Assembly (NCBI GenBank): GCA_002633025.1
Contig: NMRB01000154.1
Span: 367,568-431,567 of the forward strand
Origin: Notospermus geniculatus
Taxonomy: Eukaryota > Nemertea > Pilidiophora > Heteronemertea > Lineidae
Length of the DNA: 64,000 bases
Direction: 5' to 3'
This document shows, piece by piece, positions 1 through 12,100 of this stretch; the stretch's first letter is position 1, and each line of letters starts with the position of its first letter. Both the position numbers and the translations under genes were made by a program. A model generated the notes under the pieces. The model was given only the letters and a program-made list of their open reading frames with translations. It searched no databases and was not told where the DNA came from.

Positions 1-840
1 AGCAATAGGGCCAAGTACATGTACATGCAGTGACCATCAGCTGATTGGGCCTATTTCTCTCAGTTCTTAACTGGGATATGGTGCCTACATGTACACATTA
101 GTTTTAAAACAAGTGATTCACATATTCATTATTTATCTGTTTCAGTCACACAGTTGCTCAGATCTGTTGTACCATACCATAACAGTCAAGTTCGGCCTTG
201 TACCAAATTTGTCGGACATTCTATCCAGTGCGAGGAAGGTAATACCTTTTGTGAGAACAGCATACAGTACTTCAATCAATCTGTACCTTGAACAATGAAT
301 GTAGATTTTTGGCATTCTGCCCAGAAGTAACGAAATTGTAACAAAATAATTAACAAAATCTCCCACATGCTTGTACCAGAAAAGTCAATCCCCTTGACAC
401 AGGCCTTTCCATTTGACAGGGGCTAAGATGTTCATGCGCCTTGCAAACAATAGAATTTCTATTGATTGCGAGGTGCATGCACATTTTAGTGCCCCTTAAA
501 CAGAAAGGCCTGTTAACAGTTTATTTCATTTAAATTCTTGGGTCTTCATTGTATTGATCCTCCAAGAGCTTTAACTACACTACTGATCATTTTACTGGTA
601 TGTACATGTATTGTAAAAAATTTCAATTATGTTCTTTGTGGGACACACTGCCATTTAAGAACAAAAGTGATATGCAATCCCCACATATTCATTTCTTCGT
701 CATTTTCTAATTTCAGGTTACCAAATTCCTCAGAAGATACGCTGCAGTATCTTCCTCCTGTTCTGTCAGAATACTAACTGTCACCCAGGACACCCTACAA
801 AACACCAGGCACCAGCGAACGATTTCCACCTGTCAGCGTG
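1..840. other. Spacer, no gene recognised
   Basis: No convincing exon was found. From 719 an acceptor-like tract (tctaatttcag) opens a frame running to a stop near 900, but it resembles no family I know and runs into the tandem repeats, so it is not called as a gene. Tandem repeats start near 887. Confidence 0.4.
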
Positions 841-886
841 CAGTTAACCATCAGCATACGGTTCCTGAACTCAACTGTCAGCGCGT

Positions 887-3110
887 GGTTCAGGGGTAGG
901 CCGAGTGCATTCGCAATTTCTGTCGTAATTTGCCGTGATGTTCCATTGAATGCAGGATGGAGGGAACTAGGCTAAGTGAAACTGGGCTGAGGACAGGAGG
1001 TAACCAAAGTTTCCAAGCCATCTGCCGAGCTGTTCTGATCAAGACAACAGGAGACAATTGGTGTCATTTTGTAGGTATATCACTCTTCTATTGAATCTCC
1101 ATGCAGTGGTGAGAAATTTGGAAATGTCAAGAGTTATTGCCGTTGAATGTGCCTCAAGAGGACAGGTGCTGCCATCTGAGCTAAGCAGAAGGATCCTTGG
1201 AGAGATTTTGTAACGTTTGTCTCAAACGTTACAACATCTCTCCATGCTGTAACCTTCTTTGCAGTGAACCATCGTCAATGTCTCCTCCATATTTCCACTG
1301 AACCGTTTGCCGATATCTCCAAAGGTTCAAGAGTTATTGCCGTTTAGGCCCTCTTCCCTTTTTACCAGTGAGTGGAGATAAATTGTAACTTTGGTTTGTT
1401 ACAAAGAATCTCCTGGCGGTAAAGTGTAACTTTCATGTGTTACAAATTATCACCATACTAGATTCTCTCAGAGAAAGTTCGACAAGGTTCAGGGGTAGGC
1501 CGAGTGCATTCGCAATTTCTGTCGTAATTTGCCGTGATGTTCCATTGAATGCAGGATGGAGCGAACTAGGCTAAGTGAAACTAGGCTGAGGACAGGAGGT
1601 AACCAAAGTTTCCAGGCCATCTGCCGAGCTGTTCTGATCAAGACAACAGGAGACAATTGGTGTCATTTTGTAGGTATATCATTCTTCTATTGAATCTCCA
1701 TGCAGTGGTGAGAAATTTGGAAATGTCAAGAGTTATTGCCGTTGAATGGGCTTCAAGAGGACAGGTGCTGCCATCTGAGCTAAGCAGAAGGAACCTTGGA
1801 GAGATTTTGTAACGTTTGTCTCAAACGTTACAAAATCTCTCCATGCTGTAACCTTCTGTATTCTTCGGACCCCTTGGAGGAAGTTGACCAAGTTTGCAGT
1901 GAACCATCGTCAATGTCTCCTCCATATTTCCACTGAACCGTTTGCCGATATCTCCAAAGGTTCAAGAGTTATTGCCGTTTAGGCCCTCTTCCCTTTTTAC
2001 CAGGGAGTGGAGATAAATTGTAACTTTGGTTTGTTACAAAAAATCTCCTGGCGATAAAGTGTAACTTTCATGTGTTACAAATTATCACCATACTAGATTC
2101 TCTCAGAGAAAGTTCGACAAGGTTCAGGGGTAGGCCGAGTGCATTCGCAATTTCTGTCGTAATTTGCCGTGATGTTCCATTGAATGCAGGATGGAGCGAA
2201 CGAGGCTAAGTGAAACTAGGCTGAGGACAGGAGGTAACCAAAGTTTCCAGGCCATATGCCGAGCTGTTCTGATCAAGACAACAGGAGACAATTGGTGTCA
2301 TTTTGTAGGTATATCATTCTTCTATTGAATCTCCATGCAGTGGTGAGAAATTTGGAAATGATAAGAGTTATTGCCGTTGAATGTGCTTCAAGAGGACAGG
2401 TGCTGCCCTCTGAGCTAAGCAGAAGGAATTAAACATGGAGAGATTTTGTAACGTTTGTCGCAAACGTTACAAAATCTCTCCAAGCAGAGGTGAGATTCTG
2501 TAACCTTCTGTATTCTTCGGACCCCTTGGAGGAAGCTGACCAAGTTTGCAGTGAACCATCGTCAATGTCTCCTCCATATTTCCACTGAACCGTTTCTCGA
2601 TATCTCCAAAGATTCGGGAGTTATTGCCGTTTAGGCCCTCTTCCCTTTTTACCAGGGAGTGGAGATAAATTGTAACTTTCGTTTGTTACAAAAAATCTCC
2701 TGGCGATAAAGTGTAAATTTCATGTGTTACAAATTATCACCATACTAGATTCTCTCAGAGAAAGTTCGACAAGGTTCAGGGGTAGGCCGAGTGCATTCGC
2801 AATTTCTGTNCATGCGCATTTTCTACCGTAATTTGCTGTCATATTCAATTGAATGGAGGACGGAGCGAACTGGGCTAAGTGAAACTTGGCTGAGAACAGG
2901 AGGTACCAAAAGTTTCCAGGCCGTCTGCCGAGCTGTTCTGATAAAGACAACAGGAGACAATTCGTGTCATTTTGTAGGTATAACCTTCTTCTAAACAGAC
3001 CAGTTTCCTGCATTCGCATTCGCTTCCAGGCCATCTGCCGAGCTGTTCTGATAAAGACAACAGGCGACAATACGTGTCATTTTGTAGGTATATCCTTCTT
3101 CTAAAAAACT
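887..3110. repeat. Tandem ~0.6 kb repeat units
   Basis: A block beginning GGTTCAGGGGTAGGCCGAGT recurs at about 887, 1486, 2121 and 2773, with a variant near 3656. This gives spacings of roughly 600, 635 and 650 bases. Each unit carries the same order of parts: a CCAAAGTTTCCAGGCC segment, GACAATTGGTGTCATTTTG, a pair of GTAACGTTTG/CAAACGTTAC arms, and a 3' part ending in TCTCAGAGAAAGTTCGACAA. Units differ by scattered substitutions and small indels. The short open frames within them are repeat by-products and are shared between units. No transposase-like coding was seen. Confidence 0.85.
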
Positions 3111-4800
3111 TTACAAAATCTCACTACTGGAGAGATTTTGTAAGGTTACAAAATCTCACCACTGCATGGAGAGATGTTGTAACGTTACAAAATCTCACCA
3201 CTGCATGGAGAGATTTTGTAACGTTACAAAATCTCGCCACTGGAGAGATTTTGTAACGTAACAAAATCTCTCCATGCAGTGGTGAGAAATTTGGAAATGT
3301 CAAGAGTTATTGCCGTTGAATGTGCTTCAAGAGGACAGGTGCTGCCCTCTGAGCTAAGGAGAAGGAAACTTGGAGAGATTTTGTAACGTTACAAAATCTC
3401 TCCATGCAGTGGTGAGATTTTGTAACGTTACAAAATCTCTCCAGTGGCGAGATTTTGCAACGTTACAAAATCTCTCCAGTGGTGTGATTTTGTAACGTTT
3501 TTGCCGTTTAGGCCCTCTTCCCTTTTGTGCTTGAGAGACAGGTGCTGCCCCCTGAGCTAAGGAACAGAAACTATTACAGTGGCAAAGCTTCTACAGTAAC
3601 TTTCATGTGTTACAAATTATCACCATACTAGATTCTCTCAGAGAAAGTTCGACAAGGTTCAGGGGTGGGCGGAGTGCATTCGCAATTTCTGTCGTAATTT
3701 GCCGTGATGTTCCATTGAATGCAGGATGGAGCGAACTAGGCTAAGTGAAACTAAAAAATCTCCTGGCGATAAAGTGTAACTTTCATGTGTTACAAATTAT
3801 CACCATACTAGATTCTCTCAGAGAAAGTTCGACAAGGTTCAATTGTCAACTGACAAGATAGACCCTGTCAGTTTAAGCATATTCTGAGAACGACTTCCAG
3901 CTTGTCAGTACGACGAGATATTTTTTAGAGTGCAGGAGACAATTGGTGTCATTTTGTAGGTACCGGTATATCATTCTTCTAAACAGATCAGACTCCTGCA
4001 TGCGCATTCTACCGTAATTTGCTGTCATATTCAATTGAATGGAGGACGGAGCGAACTGGGCTAAGTGAAACTTGGCTGAGAACAGGGGGTACCAAAAGTT
4101 TCCAGGCCATCTGCCGAGCTGTTCTGATAAAGACAGCAGGTGACAATTCGTGTCATTTTGTAGGTATAACCTTCTTCTAAACAGACCAGTTTCCTGCATT
4201 CGCATTCGCTTCCGGGCCATCTGCCGAGCTGTTCTGATAAAGACAACAGGCGACAATTGGTGTCATTTTGTAGATATCCTTCTTCTAAAAAACTTTACAA
4301 AATCTCACCACTGGAGAGATTTTGTAGGTTTTGCGGGATTTTGTAACGTTACAAAATCTCTCCAGTGGTGAGATTTGGTAACGTTACAAAATCTCTCCAG
4401 TGAGTGGTTAAGTTAAAAAGAGTGCAGGCACGCGCCTCCTTGGAGGAAGTTGACCAAGTTTGCAGTGAACCATCGTCAATGTCTCCTCCATATTTCCACC
4501 GAACCGTTTGCCGATATCTCCAAAGGTTCGAGAGTTTTTGCCGTTTAGGCCCTCTTCCCTTTTTACCAGGGAGTGGAGATAAATTGTAACATAGGTTTGT
4601 TACAAAAAATCTCCTGGCGATAAAGTGTAACTCAGTTTCATGTGTTACAAATTATCACCATACTAGATTCTCTTGTAACGTTACAAAATCTCACCACTGG
4701 AGAGATTTTGTAAAGTTTTTTAGAAGAAGGATATACCTACAAAATGACACCAATATTGTCGCCTATCCTTCTTCTAAAAAACTTTACAAAATCCAGTGTC
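3108..4800. repeat. Palindrome array (TTTTGTAACGTTACAAAA)
   Basis: Between about 3108 and 3500, 4286 and 4402, and 4672 and 4800 the perfect 18-bp palindrome TTTTGTAACGTTACAAAA recurs. It is separated by short linkers reading GAGA, CTCC(A/C)CTGG or CCATGCAGTGGTGAGA, giving a roughly 30-bp rhythm. Pieces of the neighbouring 0.6 kb repeat are interleaved. The same array appears at 25675-26040 inside an aminopeptidase intron. It is non-coding by every frame I read. Confidence 0.85.
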
Positions 4801-5640
4801 CTAGCCAGGATTTCAACTATATGCCCTGAGATGCGATTTCAGCCATACTCTTAACGAAATAAATGAACATACCACTGCCATTTTGACCAAGCATTTTACG
4901 TCGATCAAATCTGATGGGATCACCGCCGCCGATCTTTCATCATCAGACGTGTAGACGAAGAATTCTTCCTTATCACCGGAGACGAATCGAGGTCTCATTT
5001 CGTTGAGACATGCGATAAAATTACAGCATTAATGTCACAAACATGATTCCCGGTATGATCGCTAAGAAAATCAGATGACGATACAAAGGGCAGTGAGAAA
5101 ATTACGGAAACGTATAGGCCTAGGGCCAAACATGAACCAGAAAAAATTATCACAGAAAAAACATGAACCAGAAAAAATACGTATCACGTACAAACGTGAT
5201 AATTTTTTTTTCTCGTTCGTATTTGGCCCTAATACAATATCAATATCAATATCAATAAATCGCGTCCTGGTCCAAAAGGACCTTTGCGAGTTGGTAGAAC
5301 CGTTGAAAATTTTGCGCATGCGTCAATTTTTTTATTTTTTTTTTTTAATATATGTATTGAATTAAGTGCGATCCTATTTAAAATAATTCAAGCAATCTTA
5401 CCTGGACTTGAGGCAGATGATATCACTCCTTTGGGTTGTGATAACAGTTTCACCAGGTCGCTTGAGGCAAGAAGTAAATAAGTTCACTCCACTGGTTGTG
5501 AACCTGCAGCTGAGTGCACTGAGGTTTAAATGGTGTCCCAACAAGGTGCAGGGAACTGGAAAAAGGTGGCAAAAAAGTGTGTTATAGTAACGAAGTGTAT
5601 CTTTATTTCTATTCTCCTTACTTCTAGGCCTACTGCCCAA

Positions 5641-5795
5641 TAGACCATGTGCAGCGACGATTATGACGTCACCGCGACGTCGAGATGCTGCCATTTTGGA
5701 CGGCACGTCCAACGCATTCGTAGCGTCAGATGCCGTCCAAAATGGCTGACGTGCGAATTATGACGTCAATGATGACGTCACGTGCACATGGTCTA
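5641..5795. mobile_element. Foldback (MITE-like) element
   Basis: The arms TAGACCATGTGCA (5641) and TGCACATGGTCTA (end 5795) are inverted copies. Inside them the GACGTC/TGACGTCA words and the segment GCCATTTTGGACGGCA are again mirrored (GCCGTCCAAAATGGC). There is no coding capacity. The family is unknown to me. Confidence 0.7.
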
Positions 5796-5884
5796 TAGGA
5801 GCATATGTCCCCAAACAAAGATCCCAGTTTTTAGTTAAAGGATGGTGCAGAAATACATATTAGATAAACAGTTAAACAAAGTTG

Positions 5885-5990
5885 TATACCGTACCGTTTG
5901 GCACCTGTTATAGTGAAAGTAACTCTTTGTGACTTATAATACCGTTTGGCACCTGTTATAGTGAAAGTAACTCTTTGTGACTTATAATAA
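5885..5990. repeat. Tandem duplication of a ~50-bp unit
   Basis: The segment TACCGTTTGGCACCTGTTAT through CTTTGTGACTTATAA is repeated twice head to tail with almost no change. Confidence 0.85.
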
Positions 5991-6664
5991 CAGATGGAAT
6001 GCAATGTTACATAAACCCTTGATATAGTCCGGCAATCAATACCAACAGGTTGTGTTGGCTTCATAAAATAGTGAAATATATATAACTGGAAGAGTGCTCG
6101 CTCCAAGCTGAGTTTCCAGCCTCCAATTGTACAAATAACCTAGCGTACCCGCATAAGCTGGGTATCAGCACCGTTTGAATGTTGCCATGACGTTCTTTAC
6201 ATTTCTAGTACCCACTGTCCCAGCTGGGTCGTCTTAACCAATAATATACAAAGATGACGACAATCTCAGGGACCCGCCTAGGCTTGGGTTCTATCCCAAC
6301 TCGTGCAAATAACTCAACCTCACAAGATGAATGAAAACCACAGTCCGACTTCCAATGTATCTACAGGGAATGAAAGTATTGGATCCAGTCAGGTGTTAAT
6401 CTTACAAATAGATATGAAAGGATCCTCGAATGGATCAGGCATTCTATTTGGAGGAGATGGTGAAAATTCTGTATACGGTACGGGTAATAGTCCGGGCTGT
6501 AGAGACCCCCGGGTAGAGACCTTCATACTCATGCATCCATAGTTGCTCCACCGGTAAAAAAGGCAAATTGTACTCTGAGTACGGTTGAGCGGAGACCGGG
6601 AACCACCCATTTGTGACGACCAGTTGGAAAAGGTCGATGAGGTTGGTTAGCCCGAAGAAGATAA

Positions 6665-6910
6665 TTAGCCCACCATGTTATGAATCTTATCTCTCCACAT
6701 AGGAATTACTTCATCTGTCGTCAGAATGTGGTCGTGGTGAAAAATACGTTTCCGTACATTTCCATGGCAACTGAGGTATGTTTCTAGGACAACCGGGAGG
6801 GACATCGTTGTGGTTGTTGTGGCATCATCATGTACTAGTATTCCAGGAAAAACCGCATAAGCAAGAGAGAACACGATGCCTTTTAATTTTTGGGAGGCCG
6901 ATTTAGCCAT
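6665..6910 (-). CDS. Hypothetical 81-residue ORF, divergent to VPS13 exon
   Basis: A minus-strand frame starts at the ATG at 6910 in a good initiation context (GAATGGATGGCT). It encodes MAKSASQKLKGIVFSLAYAV and continues through a Thr run (TTTTT) to a stop at 6665. I do not recognise the protein. It could be a complete small protein or a first exon; a weak donor (ATG|gtgggc) lies near its end. Its start is about 370 bases from the oppositely oriented VPS13 start, so a shared promoter between 6911 and 7279 is possible. Real-gene status rests on the start context and position only. Confidence 0.3.
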   Translation of the reverse strand: MAKSASQKLKGIVFSLAYAVFPGILVHDDATTTTTMSLPVVLETYLSCHGNVRKRIFHHDHILTTDEVIPMWRDKIHNMVG

Positions 6911-7279
6911 CCATTCTCCAATACTGCAATATTCGGCCTATGGTCCTCGTTAATGGAGAGTAGATGAGGCGGAGTAATATGACCTATTTTATTTTTGCAT
7001 CAATATTTTATCATACATCATTCTGTAATGATTTGTAAATATTTTGGACATATGTCGTCGATATCTTATTTATTTTACTCATTTATAGCTTTTCCGTGAT
7101 TGATTTAGAAGCACTAATTTCTGAGATGACAAATTCGCGGAGTGATCTCCCTTCAACTCGGCACAAACCGGCCGTCCGTCATGGCGGCCCAACCCCTCCC
7201 CGAATGAGTGACAGTATCCGAAATATTTACGCCGATTTTACCAAAGTGCATCGTGTAATTGCCCTGCCAAGCCATCAAA
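6911..7279. promoter_or_regulatory. Candidate bidirectional promoter
   Basis: This is the gap between two outward-facing start codons (6910 minus, 7280 plus). It contains a GC-richer stretch with CATGGCGGCCCAACCCCTCC near 7178, in an otherwise AT-rich interval. No TATA box was identified with confidence. The call depends on the minus-strand ORF being real. Confidence 0.25.
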
Positions 7280-7379
7280 ATGGTTTTTGAATCCATTATT
7301 GTGGATTTACTGAACAAATATTTAGGAGATTACGTCGAGAATTTGGATAAATCGCAGCTGAAGTTGGGGATATGGGGCG
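7280..7379 (+). CDS. VPS13: First coding exon of VPS13 (A/C type)
   Basis: The ATG at 7280 has A at -3 and G at +4. The 33 complete codons begin [20 protein letters not shown] and end [10 protein letters not shown], followed by the donor G|gtaagc (phase 1). This matches the conserved N-terminus of VPS13A/VPS13C, giant bridge-like lipid-transfer proteins at organelle contact sites, whose N-terminal chorein segment opens the lipid groove. The exon length of 100 bases fits a normal first exon. No second exon (expected to start with the Asn-Leu-Gln-Ile region) was seen between 7380 and the satellite at 9.1 kb. The gene may continue past large introns, be truncated, or be broken by assembly. Confidence 0.85.
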
Positions 7380-8014
7380 GTAAGCATTGCCATTGATCAA
7401 TGTACATGTAGGCCTACACATATCACTTGCATGCACTAGCCTACGTCATGACCGTACGCCATGTACATCATGATGTACATGCTGTATGCAAACTCTCTCT
7501 TGGACGGACACAGGGCTGATGGGCGCTGTTGATTGTTGTCTCCCACTCCCACCCAGCATGATGATGGAAGATCAGCCCTTTTCTTCAACTAACTTCACCA
7601 CCCCTTTCTCCCTGTCCCTGACCCTGCCCTCCCATCCCACCTACCACCAGCAGCAGCGCACGCACGACGCAGCCGCTACGGCACCCCCTGCCCATCCCTC
7701 CTTCCCCTCCCCCTGCCCTGCCAGGCTACCTTGCACCCCCTGCATGACATGCATGACTCTGCCTTTCATTCAACGCTAGGGCCTACGGCGATGCTTAGGC
7801 CTACCAGACCATGACCATGACGACAATCGCACAACAGGAAAAAAGGACATCAGACTCTCCAAGTCCAAGTTGCTGTCAAATCTCGCTGGACGCTGACGCT
7901 GATGACACATCGCTAAATTGACTCGTTGACGATGCTTGCCATGTCTCTGCCGCTGTTGCTTTCATGATGTACTTCTTTATCCAATTATTTTTTCCCATAA
8001 ACAGCTCTGTAATC

Positions 8015-8245
8015 TGTATCACCTCTTGCTTTGCCTGTCATGTGTTCAGCTATTCTGTATATAGATGTCGCTCTGTGTCGCCTCTTGCTTTGCCTGTAAT
8101 ATATTCACCTAGCTGTACGGATGTCGCTCATTGTCACCGCATGCTTTGCCTGTCATCTGTTCACCCCTGTATTTATTCATAAACATTTACATTGTAGATG
8201 TACTCTATCACCTCTTGCTTTGCGTGTCATTCATGTCATTTCATT
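8015..8245. repeat. Imperfect ~60-bp tandem repeat
   Basis: The phrase CACCTCTTGCTTTGCCTGTCAT, or close variants, recurs four times (near 8019, 8079, 8138 and 8209) with intervening GTAGATGTCGCTC-like text. Short open frames here are repeat by-products. Confidence 0.7.
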
Positions 8246-8329
8246 CATTTTAATCTCTGTATGCACTCTTTGTTTTTCCACTTACCGGTATTAAAATTAA
8301 TTTTGCAATATTACAGTACTGCCTGAAAG

Positions 8330-8505
8330 ATACCTCTCATGCGCCCTCGGACGCCCGCAAAACCGCCCTAGGAACGCCCTAGGATCGCCCGTTTCTTTCC
8401 GAGGGCGCACTGCGGGCGTTCCGCGGACGCATTGCGGTCGTTCCTCGGTCGCAGCTCGGGCGCTCCTCGGTCGCGCTGCGGCCGTACTTCGGGCGTTAAT
8501 TACAT
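8330..8505. repeat. GC-rich short-period repeat
   Basis: A CpG-dense block in an AT-rich spacer made of alternating words such as GGGCGTTCC, GCGGACGCA, TGCGGTCG and CTCGGTCGC, with an inverted part at the left (GCGCCCTCGGACGCCCGC). It is probably a foldback element whose arms consist of decamer-like repeats. It is not coding. Confidence 0.6.
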
Positions 8506-9108
8506 CAACATGACATCAAAGTAGGCCTAAATGCCGCCGCCGGCTTCCGCCTTCGATATGAACAACGCGCTGCCAGCAAACCAAATTTCATACCTTAGTG
8601 TCACTGACCGGCAACAAGCTGTAGGCCTACTCAGAATTCTAAAACTTTCCCGACATGTTCGTCAAAAACATCGCAATCAGTTTCAAACTCATCGTCCCCT
8701 TACCTATCACAGCATCATGAACACGGCAGCATCCCGCATGTCCCAACAGTGTGCATGCATCAGGCACTGCATTCACCAGTATCATCATTATCATACATGC
8801 AGTTGCCCAGCAACGCCTGTCAATCACTCTCAGTCACCATCCAGTGTAATAGGGATGTTGGTCCCACTATAGGAATACTGCGTAACTTCGGCCGTGCTAA
8901 TTTTTTCTTCTTTTTAATTTCAGGACTTGAAGTGTCAGTGACCATGAGACATTCAATGTTGAGGCACCAGTCATTTCCAGGAATCGTTTCAGGGCCGATG
9001 GCGAAGATACTGACATGATGGCATTATCATATTATGTTAATGAGATCATGACACCATTCGCTGCCAGGCCAGGCCATAGCCACGCAGTCTCAAACCACGT
9101 GTGTGGTG

Positions 9109-12100
9109 TAAAACACACATACGTACAGACATATACTTTAACATATAAAAATAGTCTCACAACAATCAAAACTTCTCTTCATGGAAATAAACGGGTGACT
9201 TTGATAGCAAAACTGCCCGATCAACAAGGCATATTCATATCCCATCCACAACCTGATTTGACACACAACTTTTTTGGGAGGCTGCAAAAACAATGTTATC
9301 GTCATCAAATCGACTTGATATTTCACACACATACGTACAGACATATACTTTAACATATAAAAATGGTCTCACAACAATCACATCTTTTCTTCATGGAAAT
9401 AAACGGGTGACTTTGAGAGCAAAATTGCCCGAAGCACAAAGCATTCCTATCCCATGCACAACCTGATCTGACATACAACTTTTTTGGGAGGCTCCAAAAA
9501 CAATGTTATCATCATCAAATCGACTTGATATTTCACACACATACGTACAGACGAATACTTTAACATATAAAAATGGTCTCACAACAATCAAAACTTCTCT
9601 TCATGGAAATAAACGGGTGACTTTGAGAGCAAAACTGCCCGATCAACAAGAAATATTCATATCCCATCCACAACCTGATTTGACACACAACTTTTTTGGC
9701 AGGCTGCAAAAACAATGTTATCGTCATCAAATCGACTTGATATTTCACACACATACGTACAGTCGTATACTTTAACATATAAAAATGGTCTCACAACAAT
9801 CAAAACTTCTCTTCATGGAAATAAACGGGTGAATTTGAGAGCAAAACTGCCCGATCAACAAAGCATTCATACCATGCACAACCTGATCTGACACACAACT
9901 TTTTTGGGAGGCTGCAAAAACAATGTTATCGTCATCAAATCGACTTGATATTTCACATACATACGTACAGACATATACTTTAACATATAAAAATAGTCCC
10001 ACAACAATCAAAACTTCTCTTCATGGAAATAAACGGGTGACTTTGAGAGCAAAACTGCCCGATCAACAAGGCATATTCATATCCCATCCACAACCTGATT
10101 TGACACACAACTTTTTTGGGAGGCTGCAAAAACAATGTTATCGTCATCAAATCGACTTGATATTTCACACACATACGTACAGACATATACTTTAACATAT
10201 AAAAATGGTCTCACAAAAATCAAAACTTTTCCTCGCGGAAATAAACGGGTGACTTTGAGAGCAAAATTGCCCGAAGTACAAAGCATTCATATCCCATGCA
10301 CAACCTGATCTGACACACAACTTTTTTGGGAGGCTGCAAAAACAATGTTATCGTCATCAAATCGACTTGATATTTCACACACATACAATGTACGTACAGA
10401 CGTATACTTTAGCATATTGATCTCACAACAATCAAAACTTTTCTTAATGGAAATAAACGGGTGACTTTGAGAGCAAAACTGCCCGATCGACAAAGCATAT
10501 TCCTAGGCTATCCCATCCACAACCTGATCTGACACAGAACTTTTTTGGGAGGCTGCAAAAACAATGTTATCGTCATCAAATCGACTTGATATTTCACACA
10601 CATACATGTACATACAGACGTATACTTTAACGCATAAAAATGGTCTCACAACAATCAAAACTTCTCTTCATGGAAATAAACGGGTGACTTTGAGAGCAAA
10701 ATTGCCCGAAGTACAAAGCATTCATATCCCATGCACAACCTGATCTGACACACAACTTTTTTGGGAGGCTGCAAAAACAATGTTATCGTCATCAAATCGA
10801 CTTGATATTTCACACACATACGTACAGACGTATACTTTAACATATAAAAATGGTCTCACAACAATCAAAACTTCTCTTCATGGAAATAAACGGGTGACTT
10901 TGAGAGCAAAACTGCCCGATCAACAAAGCATATTCATATCCCATCCACAACCTGATCTGACACACAACTTTTTTGGGAGGCTGCAAAAACAATGTTATCG
11001 TCATCAAATCGACTTGATATTTCACACACATACGTACAGACGTATACTTTAACATATAAAAATGGTCTCACAACAATCAAAACTTCTCTTCATGGAAATA
11101 AACGGGTGACTTTGAGAGCAAAACTGCCCGATCAACAAAGCATATTCATATCCCATCCACAACCTGATCTGACACACAACTTTTTTGGGAGGCTGCAAAA
11201 ACAATGTTATCGTCATCAAATCGACTTGATATTTCACACACATACGTACAGACGTATACTTTAACATATAAAAATGGTCTCACAACAATCAAAACTTCTC
11301 TTCATGGAAATAAACGGGTGACTTTGAGAGCAAAACTGCCCGATCAACAAAGCATATTCATATCCCATCCACAACCTGATCTGACACACAACTTTTTTGG
11401 GAGGCTGCAAAAACAATGTTATCGTCATCAAATCGACTTGATATTTCACACACATACGTACAGACGTATACTTTAACATATAAAAATGGTCTCACAACAA
11501 TCAAAACTTCTCTTCATGGAAATAAACGGGTGACTTTGAGAGCAAAATTGCCCGATCAACAAAGCATATTCATATCCCATCCACAACCTGATCTGACACA
11601 CAACTTTTTTGGGAGGCTGCAAAAACAATGTTATCGTCATCAAATCGACTTGATATTTCACACACATACGTACAGACGTATACTTTAACATATAAAAATG
11701 GTCTCACAACAATCAAAACTTCTCTTCATGGAAATAAACGGGTGACTTTGAGAGCAAAACTGCCCGATCAACAAAGCATATTCATATCCCATCCACAACC
11801 TGATCTGACACACAACTTTTTTGGGAGGCTGCAAAAACAATGTTATCGTCATCAAATCGACTTGATATTTCACACACATACGTACAGACGTATACTTTAA
11901 CATATAAAAATGGTCTCACAACAATCAAAACTTCTCTTCATGGAAATAAACGGGTGACTTTGAGAGCAAAACTGCCCAATCAACAAGGCATATTCATATC
12001 CCATCCACAACCTGATTTGACACACAACTTTTTTGGGAGGCTGCAAAAACAATGTTATCGTCAGCAAATCGACTTGATATTTCACACACATACGTACAGA

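Noticed and set aside
11085-11110. CENP-B box in the satellite (TTCATGGAAATAAACGGG)
   Set aside because: Spacing between TTC and CGGG is three bases too long and the essential G after TTC is A, so it does not match the consensus.
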